Shown: piece after piece, positions 1 to 11,395 of the stretch | Numbering within the stretch: position 1 is the stretch's first letter | Layout of the letters: each line of letters begins with the position of its first letter | Source: Triatoma infestans | Taxonomy: Eukaryota; Arthropoda; Insecta; Hemiptera; Reduviidae | Assembly: GCA_011037195.1 (NCBI GenBank) | Contig: JAAEAF010003742.1 | Coordinates: 45,358-109,357 of the forward strand | Reading direction: 5' to 3' | DNA length: 64,000 nt | The notes under the pieces: generated by a model | The model's input: the letters and a program-made list of their open reading frames with translations, nothing else | Database searches by the model: none | What the model was told of the DNA's origin: nothing | Translations under genes and position numbers: made by a program

Positions 1-961
1 CTCTAGACGTCGTTCTCACGAACTGCGCCATATATTCTACGGAGAACTTTTCATTCAATATCAGTAGCTCTTCTTCATCCTTTTTGGAGAGTCTCCGAGC
101 CATATGTTAAAACAGGCCTTATTAGGGTTTTATAAAGAACGTACTTTGTACTTCTAGAAATAAGGTTGCTCTTTAAGTACTTCTGGAGGAGTAGAATTCT
201 CTTTTGATTTCTAGGGATGTGTCAAGAGTGGCAGCGAACCTAGATACCCATAGCTCTCTATCTGTTCAAATATACAGGGTCCCAAGGAAATCTCTGAAGA
301 ATGGGTGCCCTCCTCTGTGCATAAGTATTTGGTCTTGCGCTGGTTTATTCTCAATCCCATTTTTTTAGCGGCGGACGTTAATTTAAAAAATGCTCCTTCC
401 AAGGCTCTCCGGGACCTTGCAATTATATCTATATCGTCCGCATACGCTAGTATCTGAACCAGTCTATTAAATATTGTGCCAGTGGTCTGGATCCCGGTAT
501 CTCGCACCACCTTCTCGAGCGCCAAATTGAAGAGCAAACAGGCGAGGGCATCTCCTTGTCGTCTGTTTGCATCACCTTGTCTGCCTTTCTTTGCATGAAA
601 GGTTTCTGACAAATCCCCTTGAACTCGAATAGTGTACCGCCACCGAATAGTACATCCGCCATCGTCAGCGCAACCATGCTAACTAGCTTCTTCGGTATCT
701 TCATTTCCGCATGACGTTGTATAGTTCTTGGCGATTTATGCTGTCATAAGCATTTCAAAGTCGACAAATAGATGGTGAGTCTGCACTTTCTGTTCCCTTG
801 GCTTCTCAAGAATCTGGCGTAGAGTGAATATTTGGTCCAACACTGGTGGGCAAGAAACCAACACTGGTACGGTCCAATCTCCCTCTCAGCATAAGGGAGA
901 AGCTTCTTATATAACATGTTGGAGAGTATTTTTTACGCGCAGGATAGCAGAGTTACACCTC
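1..961 (-). pseudogene. Reverse transcriptase remnant, 3' half of outer non-LTR element N1
   Basis: Minus-strand RT blocks appear in order but in shifting frames: a TDQIFTLRQI-like block near 830, a degraded FVDF..AYDSINR-like block near 750, IPKKLVSMVALTM near 690, QGDALACLLFNLA near 540, the catalytic LAYADDIDII near 430, and a [19 protein letters not shown] thumb segment near 120. The element runs off the left edge. At least two frameshifts (near 600 and 210) make it non-functional. It continues at 2755-4795, from which it is separated by a later insertion. Confidence 0.75.
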
Positions 962-1276
962 TATTTTATTATTTACTTATTTATTGCTCGTAAGTTAGCC
1001 TTTCAGCAAGGAGTAGGGTACAAATATAATACATAAAGAGTAACATAATACGATACATACGTAGATATATAAAAACAATATATTAGTGCTCTAATGAAAA
1101 TAAAAAGAAACTTGAAAGTTATTAATAAAGTAAATAAAAAAAAAATTCTGGTGAGTAAAACATGAGTAAGAAACCAGTTATAAATCTTGTAGATATAATG
1201 ACACTTTTGTTTGTTCCTTCATTTTTCTGTTTAATAATTATGTTTACAGTTTTAATTTTGACATTATATAGATCAG

Positions 1277-1570
1277 TTATCCACCATTTTTTACATCACA
1301 ATTCAATCGTTTGTTAGCTAATATCATCAACCCACCACTAGGTCTACCAATGGTTCTATGTCTAATTGCGTAGCTAATAAATATTTGAAAATCTTCCAAC
1401 TGTCTAGTGAAGCGTTCCTTCGAAAAGCTGCATCCAATGATTGCTATGGGGGGGCTCTCGTCAGTCTTCCTCTTCTTCCGCCTCTTTGTAGATCCCTCTC
1501 CAACCAGCCACTTCAGTTTGGAAGTAATTACGTACAGAGCATCACTGGCACTTTTAGAATGACTCCGCAA
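1277..1570 (-). pseudogene. Partial endonuclease-like fragment of element N2
   Basis: A short minus-strand frame with a basic KRRKKRKTDESPP stretch and then FISYAIRHRTIGRPSGGLMI. The GRPSGGL..L block is typical of the N-terminal part of APE-type endonucleases in arthropod non-LTR elements. No catalytic His or Asp motif follows; the frame stops and passes into A/T-rich 3' sequence. Confidence 0.45.
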
Positions 1571-1696
1571 CTACTTTTTACTGCCTCTTTCTTTATCCGA
1601 ATCGTCTATTTCTGAGGGATTTGTAGAGGCTACACTTCGTCGGTCTTCCTGTACCATGATTCTCAGTTGCGCCAGTGTAAATGATTTATCATCAAA

Positions 1697-2290
1697 TCAA
1701 TTATAAGCCTGTCCTTCCTTAAAAATGCTCTGCCTCAAAAGGCTAGCATTAAATAAGTAAGGGAGCAGCTGTTTTCTGGTATTTCGAACTTCCTTGGAAT
1801 AATCATGTGAGATACTAATTTTAGTACATTTCAATTGTTTTGATTGGCTTAATACTTCCATCTTTTTACGACGTGAAATAAATTTCACAAGAATGGGCCG
1901 AGGGCGGTCACTAGATGACGATATTCGCCCTAGGCGAACAATTCTGCTTATATGATCTAAATCAATATTTGCTTTTATAATGTTAGTAAAGATATCTGCA
2001 ACTCTATTTTCTAGGTCAACCAGAGATTCATCGTGTTTATCTTCCACATTAAATAAAATTAAATTATTTTCGTTGTTAAGTTTATATAAATTATTAATAA
2101 AGATATTGAAGTTTTTTTTTTTTAATTCAACTTCAGATTGTTTTATTTCTTCATTATCAATCTTTTTCTTAAAGTTCTGTAATTGCGACTGATAGTTTGT
2201 AATTTTAATATCTAAATTCGTTATTTGGTTTTGAACGTCTAATTTTATTTCGTTCAATTTATCTAAAATTTCATGAAAATGTTCACTCAT
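1697..2290 (-). CDS. ORF1-like protein of element N2
   Basis: 197 codons from an ATG at 2290. The first ~95 residues are a probable coiled coil with heptad-like spacing of I/L/N and many K/E. The second half contains NNLILFNVEDKHDES, a DHISRIVRLGR motif, RPILVKF and a SHDYSKEVRNTRKQL segment, the layout of RNA-binding ORF1 proteins encoded upstream of EN/RT in several arthropod non-LTR elements. Its role would be RNP assembly. The frame is intact but the rest of the element is broken. The clade assignment is inferred. Confidence 0.6.
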   Translation of the reverse strand: MSEHFHEILDKLNEIKLDVQNQITNLDIKITNYQSQLQNFKKKIDNEEIKQSEVELKKKNFNIFINNLYKLNNENNLILFNVEDKHDESLVDLENRVADIFTNIIKANIDLDHISRIVRLGRISSSSDRPRPILVKFISRRKKMEVLSQSKQLKCTKISISHDYSKEVRNTRKQLLPYLFNASLLRQSIFKEGQAYN

Positions 2291-2754
2291 AATTGAAGTA
2301 GAAAAAGTTAGTTATAAAATATTGAATTTAGTTTAATATATTAGCCCGTTATTCAAAATATCAATATGAAATTATTTGGTTATAAAATAAACAATTTGTT
2401 TTCTTTCACTCGGGCAAATATTTTTCTCCCACTTCTACAATAAAGTGTAGTTGAATACAGATGTGTACAAGAGAGAGGCCTGTACGCATGAAACAGTACA
2501 ATAGGAGTAGACCTTAGCGCCTCCCCACCATGACATGCACACTGGACTTCACTTATCTGTTACAATTTGCTAGTATTGTTTGACTTATTCCATAATGTCT
2601 CGAAATCGAGTCGTTGTAAGTTTTTTGTATGACTTTTGTAGCACTATATACTAACTTTGCGCCAAAAATTATAATTTGAAAATAACTAAAACACAAGAAA
2701 TATTGAAAAGTTTGAAGAGACGATCTTTACTTCACAAAGCTCTATCCCCACTCC

Positions 2755-4795
2755 GAGTCATACCTCAATAATTGCGGCACTCTAATTGGTCTCCTTTCTT
2801 ATGCAGCGGACAGACAATTCCTTCGTTCCAATGATTTGGTAACTTTTCTTCTGTCCAAATCTGGAGAAACAATTCCTGCAGAAATTTAGCGAATCCAGTG
2901 CCTCCATGCTTAAACAACTCTGCAGGAATCCCATCACCACCTGGAGCCTTATTATTTTTTTAATTGTTCAGTTGCTTCCTCAATATCTTCATCAGGTTGT
3001 TCCATCAAGTCATCCGGCGCCATACTAATTACCTCTCTTACGTCATAGCGTCTTCAGATGTGTTTTGGTTTAGAAGATCATCAAAATATTGGACCCATCT
3101 TTCCAACACTTTAGGTTTCTCAGAAACAATCAATCCTTGACTATCCCTGCAATTGCTTATTCTTGCTTTAAAAGACTTTCTCCCCTGGTTCACTTTTCGG
3201 AAGAACCTTCGTGTTTCATTGGACTTCTTACACTCCTCAATTTCCCTCATCTGCTCATTCATCCATTTCCTTATCTTATCTTCATCCGATGCAATTTCTT
3301 TTCTTCCCTCGTATCGTTAACTTCTTTTCTGTTAACGTATTCCTCTCTTGTTCTACTGGTCGATCTCCTATCAATCATCTTCTTATATGCATCACTCTTT
3401 ACCTTCGTCGCCTGCCGATATTCGTCATCAAACCATTCCGCTATTTTCCGTTTGCCCTGAACCCCTAGGGTCTCTTCTGCTGTCTGCCTTCAAATTCCTC
3501 CACTTTATTAATATATATACTCATTGGCCTTTCATTTGTACTTAATTTACTATCCAATATTTCACGGAAATTATTACTGTGTTCATTTATTTTTAACCTA
3601 CCAATGTTTTATTTCGTGCTCTTTTGGCCCTGGATTTTTCTGATATTACCAATTCGAGCTCTAAACCGACCTACTACTAAGATTGTCGGAATCTACATTG
3701 GCTCCCCTGTAAGATCTTGCGTTTAATAAGTTTGACCTATGTCTTGAGCTAGAACGAGATTGTCAATTTGATTCCGAGTATTACCATCAGGCGACCTCCA
3801 GGTCTCCCTATGAATTTTTTTCTGTGGGAAAAGTGTAGTGCCTATCACCATATCCTGGGAGGCTGCGAAGTTAGTTAATCTACGTCCATTATTATTGCTG
3901 ACATCGAGCAGACTTTAGCGTTGAAATCGCCTGCTATAATTTTGACGTCTGCTTTTGGGGCATTCGGTCAGTGCTCTTTCCAGCGTTTCATAAAAATTGT
4001 CTTTTTCAGATCCATCAGACGTTTCTGTTGGGGCGTGCACACTAAATATGGTGAAGTTGAAAAATTTCATTTTAATTTTGATCCAACACATGCTGGGACT
4101 GATGGCCTTGAATCCAATCACCGGGTTTTTGCTTATCCCCTAACTACAAAACCGGTTCTATAAGAGTGTAATTTGTCGTGGCAGCTGTAATGTATAGTAT
4201 GCTTTCTCTTTTCCATTATTCCTTGACTAATCCAGCAATCTCTTGGATGGCAGCTAAGTCAGTTGAATATGTGTCGAGGGTGTCAAGTAGCACGCGCAAT
4301 ACTCCAGGCGGTACAAAGATAAACATTCCATGTTCCTATTTTTAAGTCCTTATGACGGGCCATTGGTCGTTTCCGGTGAGTCAATCCAGCTGTTACTTTC
4401 TGTTGAGGTTTCGTAATAGGTTAGTTTAAGGTGTGCGGGTGATTGGCCCACAGCGCCCGAGTCCGGTGGAGTTCTGCCTCCTCAGAGCCTCCAGACTTGC
4501 TCCCTCTTACAAGACCTCCGGGACGGTAACCATGAGTTGTGTAATGTATGTGCTTTAGTGGTTTGTGTAGGGTGTGTAGTGTGCGTGTGGTCTGTATCAT
4601 ATGTGACTGTGAAGGGAAAAGAAAGGGGGGGGAAGTAAGGAGCAGGAGCGGATAGGTTGTTAAGGATAAAACGGGAGAAACCATCTGGTCACGGATAGTG
4701 GGCCAGTGGTTCTTCTTTAGACGCCTCTTACGACAGCTGAGGATGCCTTGAGTCAATTCTGCCCCGACGCACACGGGAAGCGGTTTAATGTAATA
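2755..4795 (-). pseudogene. Outer non-LTR element N1, 5' leader, endonuclease and RT fingers
   Basis: From the 5' end (about 4795), a GC-rich leader (open for 117 codons, 4774-4421) precedes an endonuclease beginning KDLKIGTWNV near 4360, with LLDTLDTYSTDLAAIQE near 4270, SVHAPTETSDGSEKDNFYE near 4020, then a linker SNETRRFFRKVNQGRK (3220) and the RT start NKAPGGDGIPAELFKHG (2960-2900), CPLHKKGD and CRNY (2770). The order matches EN-linker-RT elements of the RTE-like/Craci type. Several frameshifts and stops are present. Its RT continues at 961-1 across the N2 insertion. Confidence 0.7.
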
Positions 4796-6583
4796 CTATA
4801 TATTTGGATTTTTGTTCATTTACCTGGATTCTCCATTGACGGAGGACTTGGAGTGATTTTTTTAAGTTACTGGTAGCTATAACGGAATCTGAGTGAGGAT
4901 AGAATGGCTATATCATCCGTATAGGTGAAGGTAACTGTATTAGGATGAGTGGTAGGTCAGCCGTATAAACAGTATGAAGCAGAAAATCAAGTATGGTCCC
5001 CTATAGGTGGCCTGAAAAGACTGGATATATATATAGATGAGAAAGAGGTTTTTCGGAGACTTGAAAATAACTTTCGGAAAGGTAGGATATGAGGATAAGC
5101 TAATATGTAGAAAATGGGATGCACTTGTGCTTTTAAGTAATCTCGGATGACAAGCCCGATTAAAAGCTTGAGAAATGTTCAGAAATATTGCTGGACAATA
5201 GTGTCTCAGCTCGAGGGAGGAGGTTATCAACGCGATGTGCTTGATTTATAGTCAAATGGCTACAACGAAAGCCAAAATGATGGTCAGGAATGATATTTTG
5301 AGGGGTTATTTCAATCTGAATTTTTTTTAGGAGTAGTTTTTCCAGGATTTTTCCTATTAGAGGGGCTTTGCCAGCTATAGTGTTTATGTAGTTCGTTGGT
5401 AAGTTAAGTGGTGAGTTGATTGTGTAGTGTCTTGTTAGACGGGCATCTTTGACGATAGAGTGCTCTCGCAGGTCGTTTTCCGGCGGTTAACTGTCTTAAA
5501 TGTACATAGGAAGATTGAAAGGCAGAGGTGTTAGTTATGTATAGACTGCCATGTACTCTGTTGTAAGGATCCGCACAAGACGTCATCATCAAGATGCTGT
5601 GATGTCTTACGAGGTAGTTTCTGTTTAAAATTATCTCGAAAAACGTTCCAGACATTCGGTCCATAATAAGGGATGGTGGAGGAGAGATTCGTTTCGGGTG
5701 AATGTCAAATATTAGGATAACAGGACTATCGTCAGAGGATAAGTCATTTAAAGTATGGGAATCAGTGTATAATGAGGTAATGTTAGAGCAAATTAAGTAG
5801 TCAAACAGGTCAGGTCTTTTACCTAGGAAAATTAGCCATTGTGATGGGGATATAGAGAAGAAACTGGTTTGGGTAAAAGAGTATGAAGTAATTGACCTCT
5901 CGGATTTGCGACACGACTACCTCAGCTTGGATGCTTTACCTTGAAGTAGCCACCGCATATGAATCTGGAACCAAGGGAAGAAAGAAAGGAAAAAAGGATA
6001 AGAATTGTTATTTGTCAATTTTAAGGTATGGAGGACAATATACAGCTGCTATTGTGTGGAATAAGGGCTCCTCCAGCGCAGAGATCACGGTAGTGTGGAG
6101 AAGGGAGTTACATTGCAGGGAATTTTGAAATGTGATTAGGAGTTACGAATAAGTATGGCTTTGAGAAGAGAGGTAATGTCGCATAGTGTGTGGGCGGTGG
6201 ACCCGCGACCATCTGAGCAAAAGGCAGATTTTTGTTATATAATTTTTTTTTGTCTTCTTGGATGCCAGAAATGGAAAATCTCTAGGATGATATTGGTGAA
6301 GCCGAGATAGTTGGTTGGTAGTCTGAGAAGTTCTTCGCTGGGCAGATGGATGACGCACCGTCTTGTCCGCTAAAGTTCCTTATGAACTTCATATCCTTTG
6401 TAGGTAGGAGAGTGCGGACCTAGACATAGAGCACAAGTTGCTGACGTGTTGGGTCATTTACACTATTTGGAGTTAGGTGGTCACCTGCACATTTTACACA
6501 TCTCGGTTGATGATGAAAATAGATTTTGATGTGGCCTTATTCTTGACAACGTTTCTACTGCACAATTTTCTTGTATGGTTTCT
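4796..6583 (-). pseudogene. Jockey-clade element remnant
   Basis: Minus-strand sequence parallel to the Jockey element at 21.6-26.5 kb: a degraded zinc-knuckle gag end near 6500, an RRTSQTTNQLSRLHQYHP segment (6340-6290), EN-like sequence 6130-5700, and RT with SLELRHYCPAIFLNISQAF (5220-5160). Many stops. The 3' end is cut at about 4795, where N1 starts. On the other side, at about 6583, it abuts the 3' end of an RTE-like element, so one has inserted next to or into the other. Confidence 0.65.
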
Positions 6584-8560
6584 CGCTTTCTTCTTCTTAA
6601 TCTGCATCCCGTGTACCACTAATTGCAGTGTGAGAGGCCGTTTTATAGAGCTTTCTCCAGTTCGCCCTATCTTGTACCAGTTGCTTTCGTTTCGCCCAGT
6701 CGAGCTTCCTCTTATCAAAAGAGTCCTTAATTGCCTGCTCCCAAGTTTTCCTAGGCCAATCCCTGGGCCGTCTGCCTTCTCCCTTTGTTTCAAAAGTGAT
6801 CCTTGCCAGCCTGCTGTCGTGCATCCTGTTGATGTGGCCATACCATCTCAGTTGGTGCTGCTCTATTATTTCAGCTGCTGTTTTGACGCCTAAATTAGAC
6901 CTGATCGTCGTATTTCTAATTCTGTCTCTCCTGGACTTCCCCTTTGTTCTCCTCGGATATCTCATTTCCATGGCCTGGATCTGAGAGGCATGCTTCTTTG
7001 TCAGGGTCCATGATTCACATGAGTACGACAAAATTGGAAGAAAGGTGCTTTTGTAGACGGCTTTCTTTGTGCTTTTTGACACTTCTTTTTTGTTGAGGAA
7101 ACCCCTTCTGAGGCTATTAAACAGTCTTCCGGCTGCTCCAATCCTTTCCTTTATTTCCTCGTCTATGTACCCATGTTCTTGGATATGAGCTCCCAGGTAC
7201 TTAAAGCAGCTTACTTGCTCCAGGGTTTCCCCGTCTAATCTTATTACTCTGTTCCCAGCTGCGGCTCCATCTTTCCTTCCTATTCTCATTACTTTGATCT
7301 TGTCTTTGTTAACCTCCATATTTATTCCTCGTAACTCCTCCTGGAGGACCCGAAGGTTATGCTGGAGGTTCTTGTCGTTGTTGCCAAAAACTACCAAATC
7401 GTCCGCAAATGCAAGGACACTATATTGCACTGGGATCATATTTCTGTACCCTAATGTAAACGATCTCATTCCTGCCTTCGCCCTCCTCAGAACACCGTCT
7501 ATAACAATTGTGAAGAGTAGCGGACTTAGGCTACAGCCCTGCCGGATGCCCTGGGTGGTGGTAAACTCTCTTGACAAACGGTGAGTAGTTCTTACCACAT
7601 TCCTCGTGCGGTGGTAGAGACTTAGAATGGCCTTCTTCAATCCTGTCTCAACTTCTTTTTCCTCTAGTGCTGCTCTTATATCTCTCTTCTTAACTCGGTC
7701 GAAAGCTTTGTGAGGTCCCCAAAGCATACCCTTGTTCCTCTTCCTTTATCTATGAGCTTTTCAGACAATTGTCTTATTACAAAAATAAGATCCTGAACGC
7801 TCCTGCCTTGCCGGAACCCGTATTGTTCCTTCATTAATGAAGTCTCCACTTTCTTCCTAAGTCTCGTTTCTAATATTTTTGAGTAAACTTTACTTGGTAT
7901 CGAAAGAAGAGAAATACCTCGATGATTTTTGCACTCTCTATTATCCCCCTTCTTAAAGATTGGTACTATTGTTGAGATCTCCCATTCTTGGGGAATGCAT
8001 TTCTTTTTCCAGACTAGGTTGAGGAGGTGTTGCATAATACGTTGTCCTTTGGCTCCCATGTTTTTCAGCATCTCTCCGGTTATACCGTCGGTGCCTGGGG
8101 CCTTGCCCTGTTTCAATTTTATTATAGCTTCTTCGAGCTCGTCCTCACCTATAAAATCGTCTTCTTCCCGCTCCTCTCCCATCTCCTGGTCTGTCTCTCC
8201 CGTCTCTCCTTCGGCCTCCAGTAACTCCTTGAAGTATTCTCTCAGCCTTTCCATGACCTCAACATCATTCTTAAGGATCCTACCTTCCTTATCTTTAATA
8301 AACTTCAATACTGGTTCTTTTTCTCTCCTCATGTTCTTTAATACTTTATAGAAAACCTTCTGGTTTGCCTTATAATTTTCTTCCATTTTTTTCCCCGAAC
8401 TCCTCCCATTTCCTCCTTTTTGCTTCCAAAACCAAGGCTTTTACTCTCTTCCTCTGGATCTTGTATATCTCATAATCTGTGTTTGTTTTCGAGGTGAGAT
8501 ATGCTTTCCATTTATCATTCTTTTTCTTCTATAGGCCGATTCCCTATAGTCCCGAAATAA
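6584..8560 (-). mobile_element. RTE-like non-LTR element, 5'-truncated
   Basis: The RT is nearly complete on the minus strand. The leading part (8520-8390, KWKAYLTSKTN) runs into MEENYKANQKVFYKVLKNM at 8386 after a one-base shift in a purine run. Then follow KAPGTDGITGEMLKN, HRGISLLSIPSKVYSKI, QYGFRQGRSVQDLIF, a second frameshift near 7730 next to KAFDRV, QGIRQGCSLSPLLF, the catalytic LAFADDLVVFG, CFKYLGAHI and the C-terminal LRWYGHINRMHDSRLAR typical of RTE-like RTs. Endonuclease is absent. Only two frameshifts are evident, so it is a fairly young copy. It ends in an AAG-rich stretch near 6584. Confidence 0.78.
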
Positions 8561-9815
8561 TTTATCACAAGTACGCCAAGAAATAGAGCTGGACTGATTT
8601 TTCTCGCTTTGATTAATGATAATTTTTTCTCTTGAGGGGCCACAGTTGGGCAGTTGTCTAGATGTGTGGACGGAGCGATATGTTGGCATGGACCTTGGCA
8701 CTTTTGTTTAATAGCTGAGAAATGATCTTTGAAATGAACCAGTCTGTCGAAAAGATGATCTTAAAATGTCTAATTATTTAAGCTCTAAATGACTGTTTTC
8801 ATTTTATGCCATTTTAGGAGGCCTTTTTGATAACAGAAGCTTGACGGATTTTCTGTTGTTTAATCCTGAGTTTGAGGTTATTTTTCTTTAGACACTTATA
8901 ATACGGAAAAAAGTTTTAATTTATTTGATAATATTTAATGTGAATATGTTTTATACCGGGTAGCTCCAATTAAAATTCATAAATTTGGAAGAGGTTCAGG
9001 AGGCCCTCTTTTTGGTTTTAACAAGTGTTATTCTTATTGTATGAAATTTATTGGATTGAAATTACTTGGTGTTTTGGAAGTAATTCATGGTGACTAGATT
9101 GCTGTTTATCTAAACGAATCTAATTGAAAGAATTTATTCTCTAATTTAAATACTTTTTTCTTGGAAGATGAGAGATTCAACTTTGCTATTATGGGCGACC
9201 ATTTTCCATTTTCTATTTTGGCGGTGAGCAGGCCCTTCCTCTTGAATCCTATTTCCAAATAGAACTTAATGCCAAAGATTGTCGCTTTATAGGATTCTAT
9301 GTTGAAAAAGATTTGGTCATCTTTTGGGCGTTGCAGGGAGACATTTTACTTAGGTTGGACCACAGGGATATTCGGTCAACAATATTTGACCGAACATCCC
9401 CGTAGACTTGTTTCATTTACTGAATGCTTTCCGTATTATTCCGGAAGTTCCGGAAGATCAAATTCCGATCTCAATTAATTGGAAGTAACCAGAGAAAAAT
9501 GTATTGGCTTAATTATCTAAATTAAAGCGGAATAATTGTTTTGCGGATTCATATACTTTACGATTAGAAATGATAGCAAACTTCATTACGGTATTACTTG
9601 GATAATCCTGAACCTGTTCTCTCTAAGTGACGTATGCTATAAGGGAGGCTGCATCTGCTGAAAGATCTGTCGTGAAAGAACAGAGCCTATAATATAAGCA
9701 ATTGTAGTTTGATTGGGACTTTCAGAAGAGTAGGGAAAAAGTATTTGTTTTTCTAAAAGTATGTATAAAATCAAACAGCACTGTGGCTAGAAAGGTATAT
9801 TCTGTAATCGCTAGT
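8561..9815. other. Non-coding interval with one strong hairpin
   Basis: No convincing reading frame on either strand and no recognisable element. The only clear structure is an inverted repeat at 9365-9400 (15-bp arms, 14/15 paired). Confidence 0.5.
9365..9400. repeat. Short inverted repeat (15-bp arms, ~6-bp loop)
   Basis: Arms GGGATATTCGGTCAA and TTGACCGAACATCCC pair at 14 of 15 positions around a short A/T loop. It could be a remnant of a MITE or a chance foldback; no terminator or operator context is visible. Confidence 0.6.
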
Positions 9816-9829
9816 ACAAGATATGAATT

Positions 9830-10023
9830 GTTGTCCGCAGAGCTGGAAAGCATCAGAGACATTTTCCGTGGTAGAGCAAACTTGAGTGTGTAAACTAAGT
9901 TTGCACTGTGCAAGTCTTGTGTTGTCACACTGTATGAAAAACGCATCCTGAAGATGGGCGAACGCCCGAAACCGGTGGATGACCACAAAATGATGTAGGC
10001 TACCACGGAAAATGTCTCTGATG
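9830..10023. mobile_element. 194-bp Penelope-like (putative) insertion with inverted arms
   Basis: It is flanked by a perfect 14-bp direct repeat ACAAGATATGAATT (9816-9829 and 10024-10037), a target duplication. Inside, a perfect 24-bp inverted repeat (9850-9873 and 10000-10023) encloses a block with CTGAAGA (9948-9954), a 4-bp stem GGGC/GCCC and GAAAC (9968-9972). That arrangement resembles the hammerhead cores found in the long terminal sequences of Penelope-like retroelements. No coding capacity. The family assignment is inference. Confidence 0.5.
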
Positions 10024-10779
10024 ACAAGATATGAATTATTTGATAAAAATAAAAACATGAATCTTTGCTAATACACGCATAATTGACGAAATTTGGGATA
10101 GTAAAGAGTTCTGGATTATGGCAAGTCATTTAAGAGAGTCCCACTCAGTGGCGGCTACTGGTATTCGCGATTGCGCGACTGAACCCGCAGCTATTTGAAA
10201 AAAATAAAAAATAACAAATTATTATATATTTATTACTTTCTCTTATTTTTTATTTCATATTTCAGTTTCAAAAAATATTTTCATTTTTATTTATATTAGT
10301 TTCAAACCTTAGTCACAGTAAAAATAGTATATATTGCCTGATATCAAATTTCAATCAAATCCATGTAAATTAATAAATAATGAATGAGTGATGTGAAAAA
10401 AATAATATGTTTATCAAATCCGAGGAGAATGAGACATAAAAGAATAGGAACGTATATCAATATAGGAGCTCACTCTAATGTGTTGTTTAATGTATTGTGC
10501 ATTTTTGTACGATTGTAGCTATAATGCATGCACATATCAGGCGGTGTATAAAGTGTAGGAAGATGGGGGTTCACAGTTCGGTATCGCGCTGGAGAATTTA
10601 ATATATATATATAAAACATTTCTTTGTGTTAGTATAGAAAAGTGTATATTTCTTATTACTTTTTAAAATAAGAGTGGGGGTTATAAGCGCGATGAACATT
10701 ACTTACTATCTTACGAACGAATTTACCTGATCTTACCCGGAGTTAAAAAACTTGTTTTTAGCAAATGTTCTCTGTTTGC

Positions 10780-11395
10780 GTGTGTGTGTGTGTGTATGTA
10801 TATGAAGAGCATAGCTCAAAAACGAAGAACCTTAGAAAGTTGAAACTTGATATTCCGTTTAGGTATCACCGTGGGATCTGACCCTAACATTATCTGTCAA
10901 AATTCTTCAACTGGAAGTACCACTTTACTAGTTTTTTTTTGCAATTTTCTCAAAAACGGCTCCGACATTTTCTTCAAACATGGTATATCAACTACATATA
11001 CAAAGAGCTACAACTTTTATTTGAAACATTTCTCTGGTAAAACTCATTTAAGGACAGTTATAGGTGAGGGGGTGGGGTTAGTTTTTCAGCTAAAGTGCTA
11101 TTTCAGTTTATTAGACAATTCTGTCATTTAAATAATGTTAATTACAATTAAATATGTTGTTGAAATTCCGAGTTTGAAAAATCGGATAACCGGAAGTGCG
11201 TTTGCTTTACTACTTTACTAAATGATTTTTTCATTTTTTCGAGATTTTCTCAAAAATTGCTCCGACGATTTTTTGAAACTTCTTATATAAAATAAACATA
11301 CAAAGATGTATAACTTTTACTTAAAACATTTGTCTGGTAAAATTCATTTATGGCAATTTTAAGGGAGGGATGGGGTTGTCTCTCACCAAAGTTGT
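10780..11395 (+). repeat. R285 repeat family: microsatellite head plus two ~285-bp monomers
   Basis: A (TG)n head at ~10778-10797 is followed by monomers starting near 10907 and 11188, each with a ...CCGGAAGT-type motif, a CTTTACTA block, a TCTCAAAAA..GCTCCGAC block and a TTGAAACATTTCTCTGG-like block. From 10891 the sequence is ~97% identical to 13221-13727 on the far side of the non-LTR insertion. Confidence 0.7.

Larger units (their letters stand above)
962..2754 (-). mobile_element. Inner non-LTR element N2, nested in N1 (deleted copy)
   Basis: The segment lies between GAGTTACACCTC (950-961) and GAGTCATACCTC (2755-2766), a 10/12 target-site duplication, and removing it rejoins the RT reading of N1. 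In minus orientation it has a 5' leader, an ORF1-like protein (2290-1697), a partial endonuclease-like piece (1570-1277), then a 3' end with an (AATA)-rich tail. The bulk of EN and all of RT are missing, so it is an internally deleted copy. Confidence 0.65.

Noticed and set aside
4421..4774. Independent 117-codon minus-strand gene
   Set aside because: Continuous with and immediately upstream of the N1 endonuclease; treated as the N1 leader rather than a host gene.
9948..9972. Complete hammerhead ribozyme
   Set aside because: The CUGANGA/GAAA core and stem II are present, but helix I, helix III and a cleavage site could not be identified, so only a hammerhead-like core is reported.
9722..10129. 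135-codon minus frame
   Set aside because: Spans the Penelope-like insertion and both target duplications, so it cannot be one ancestral gene.
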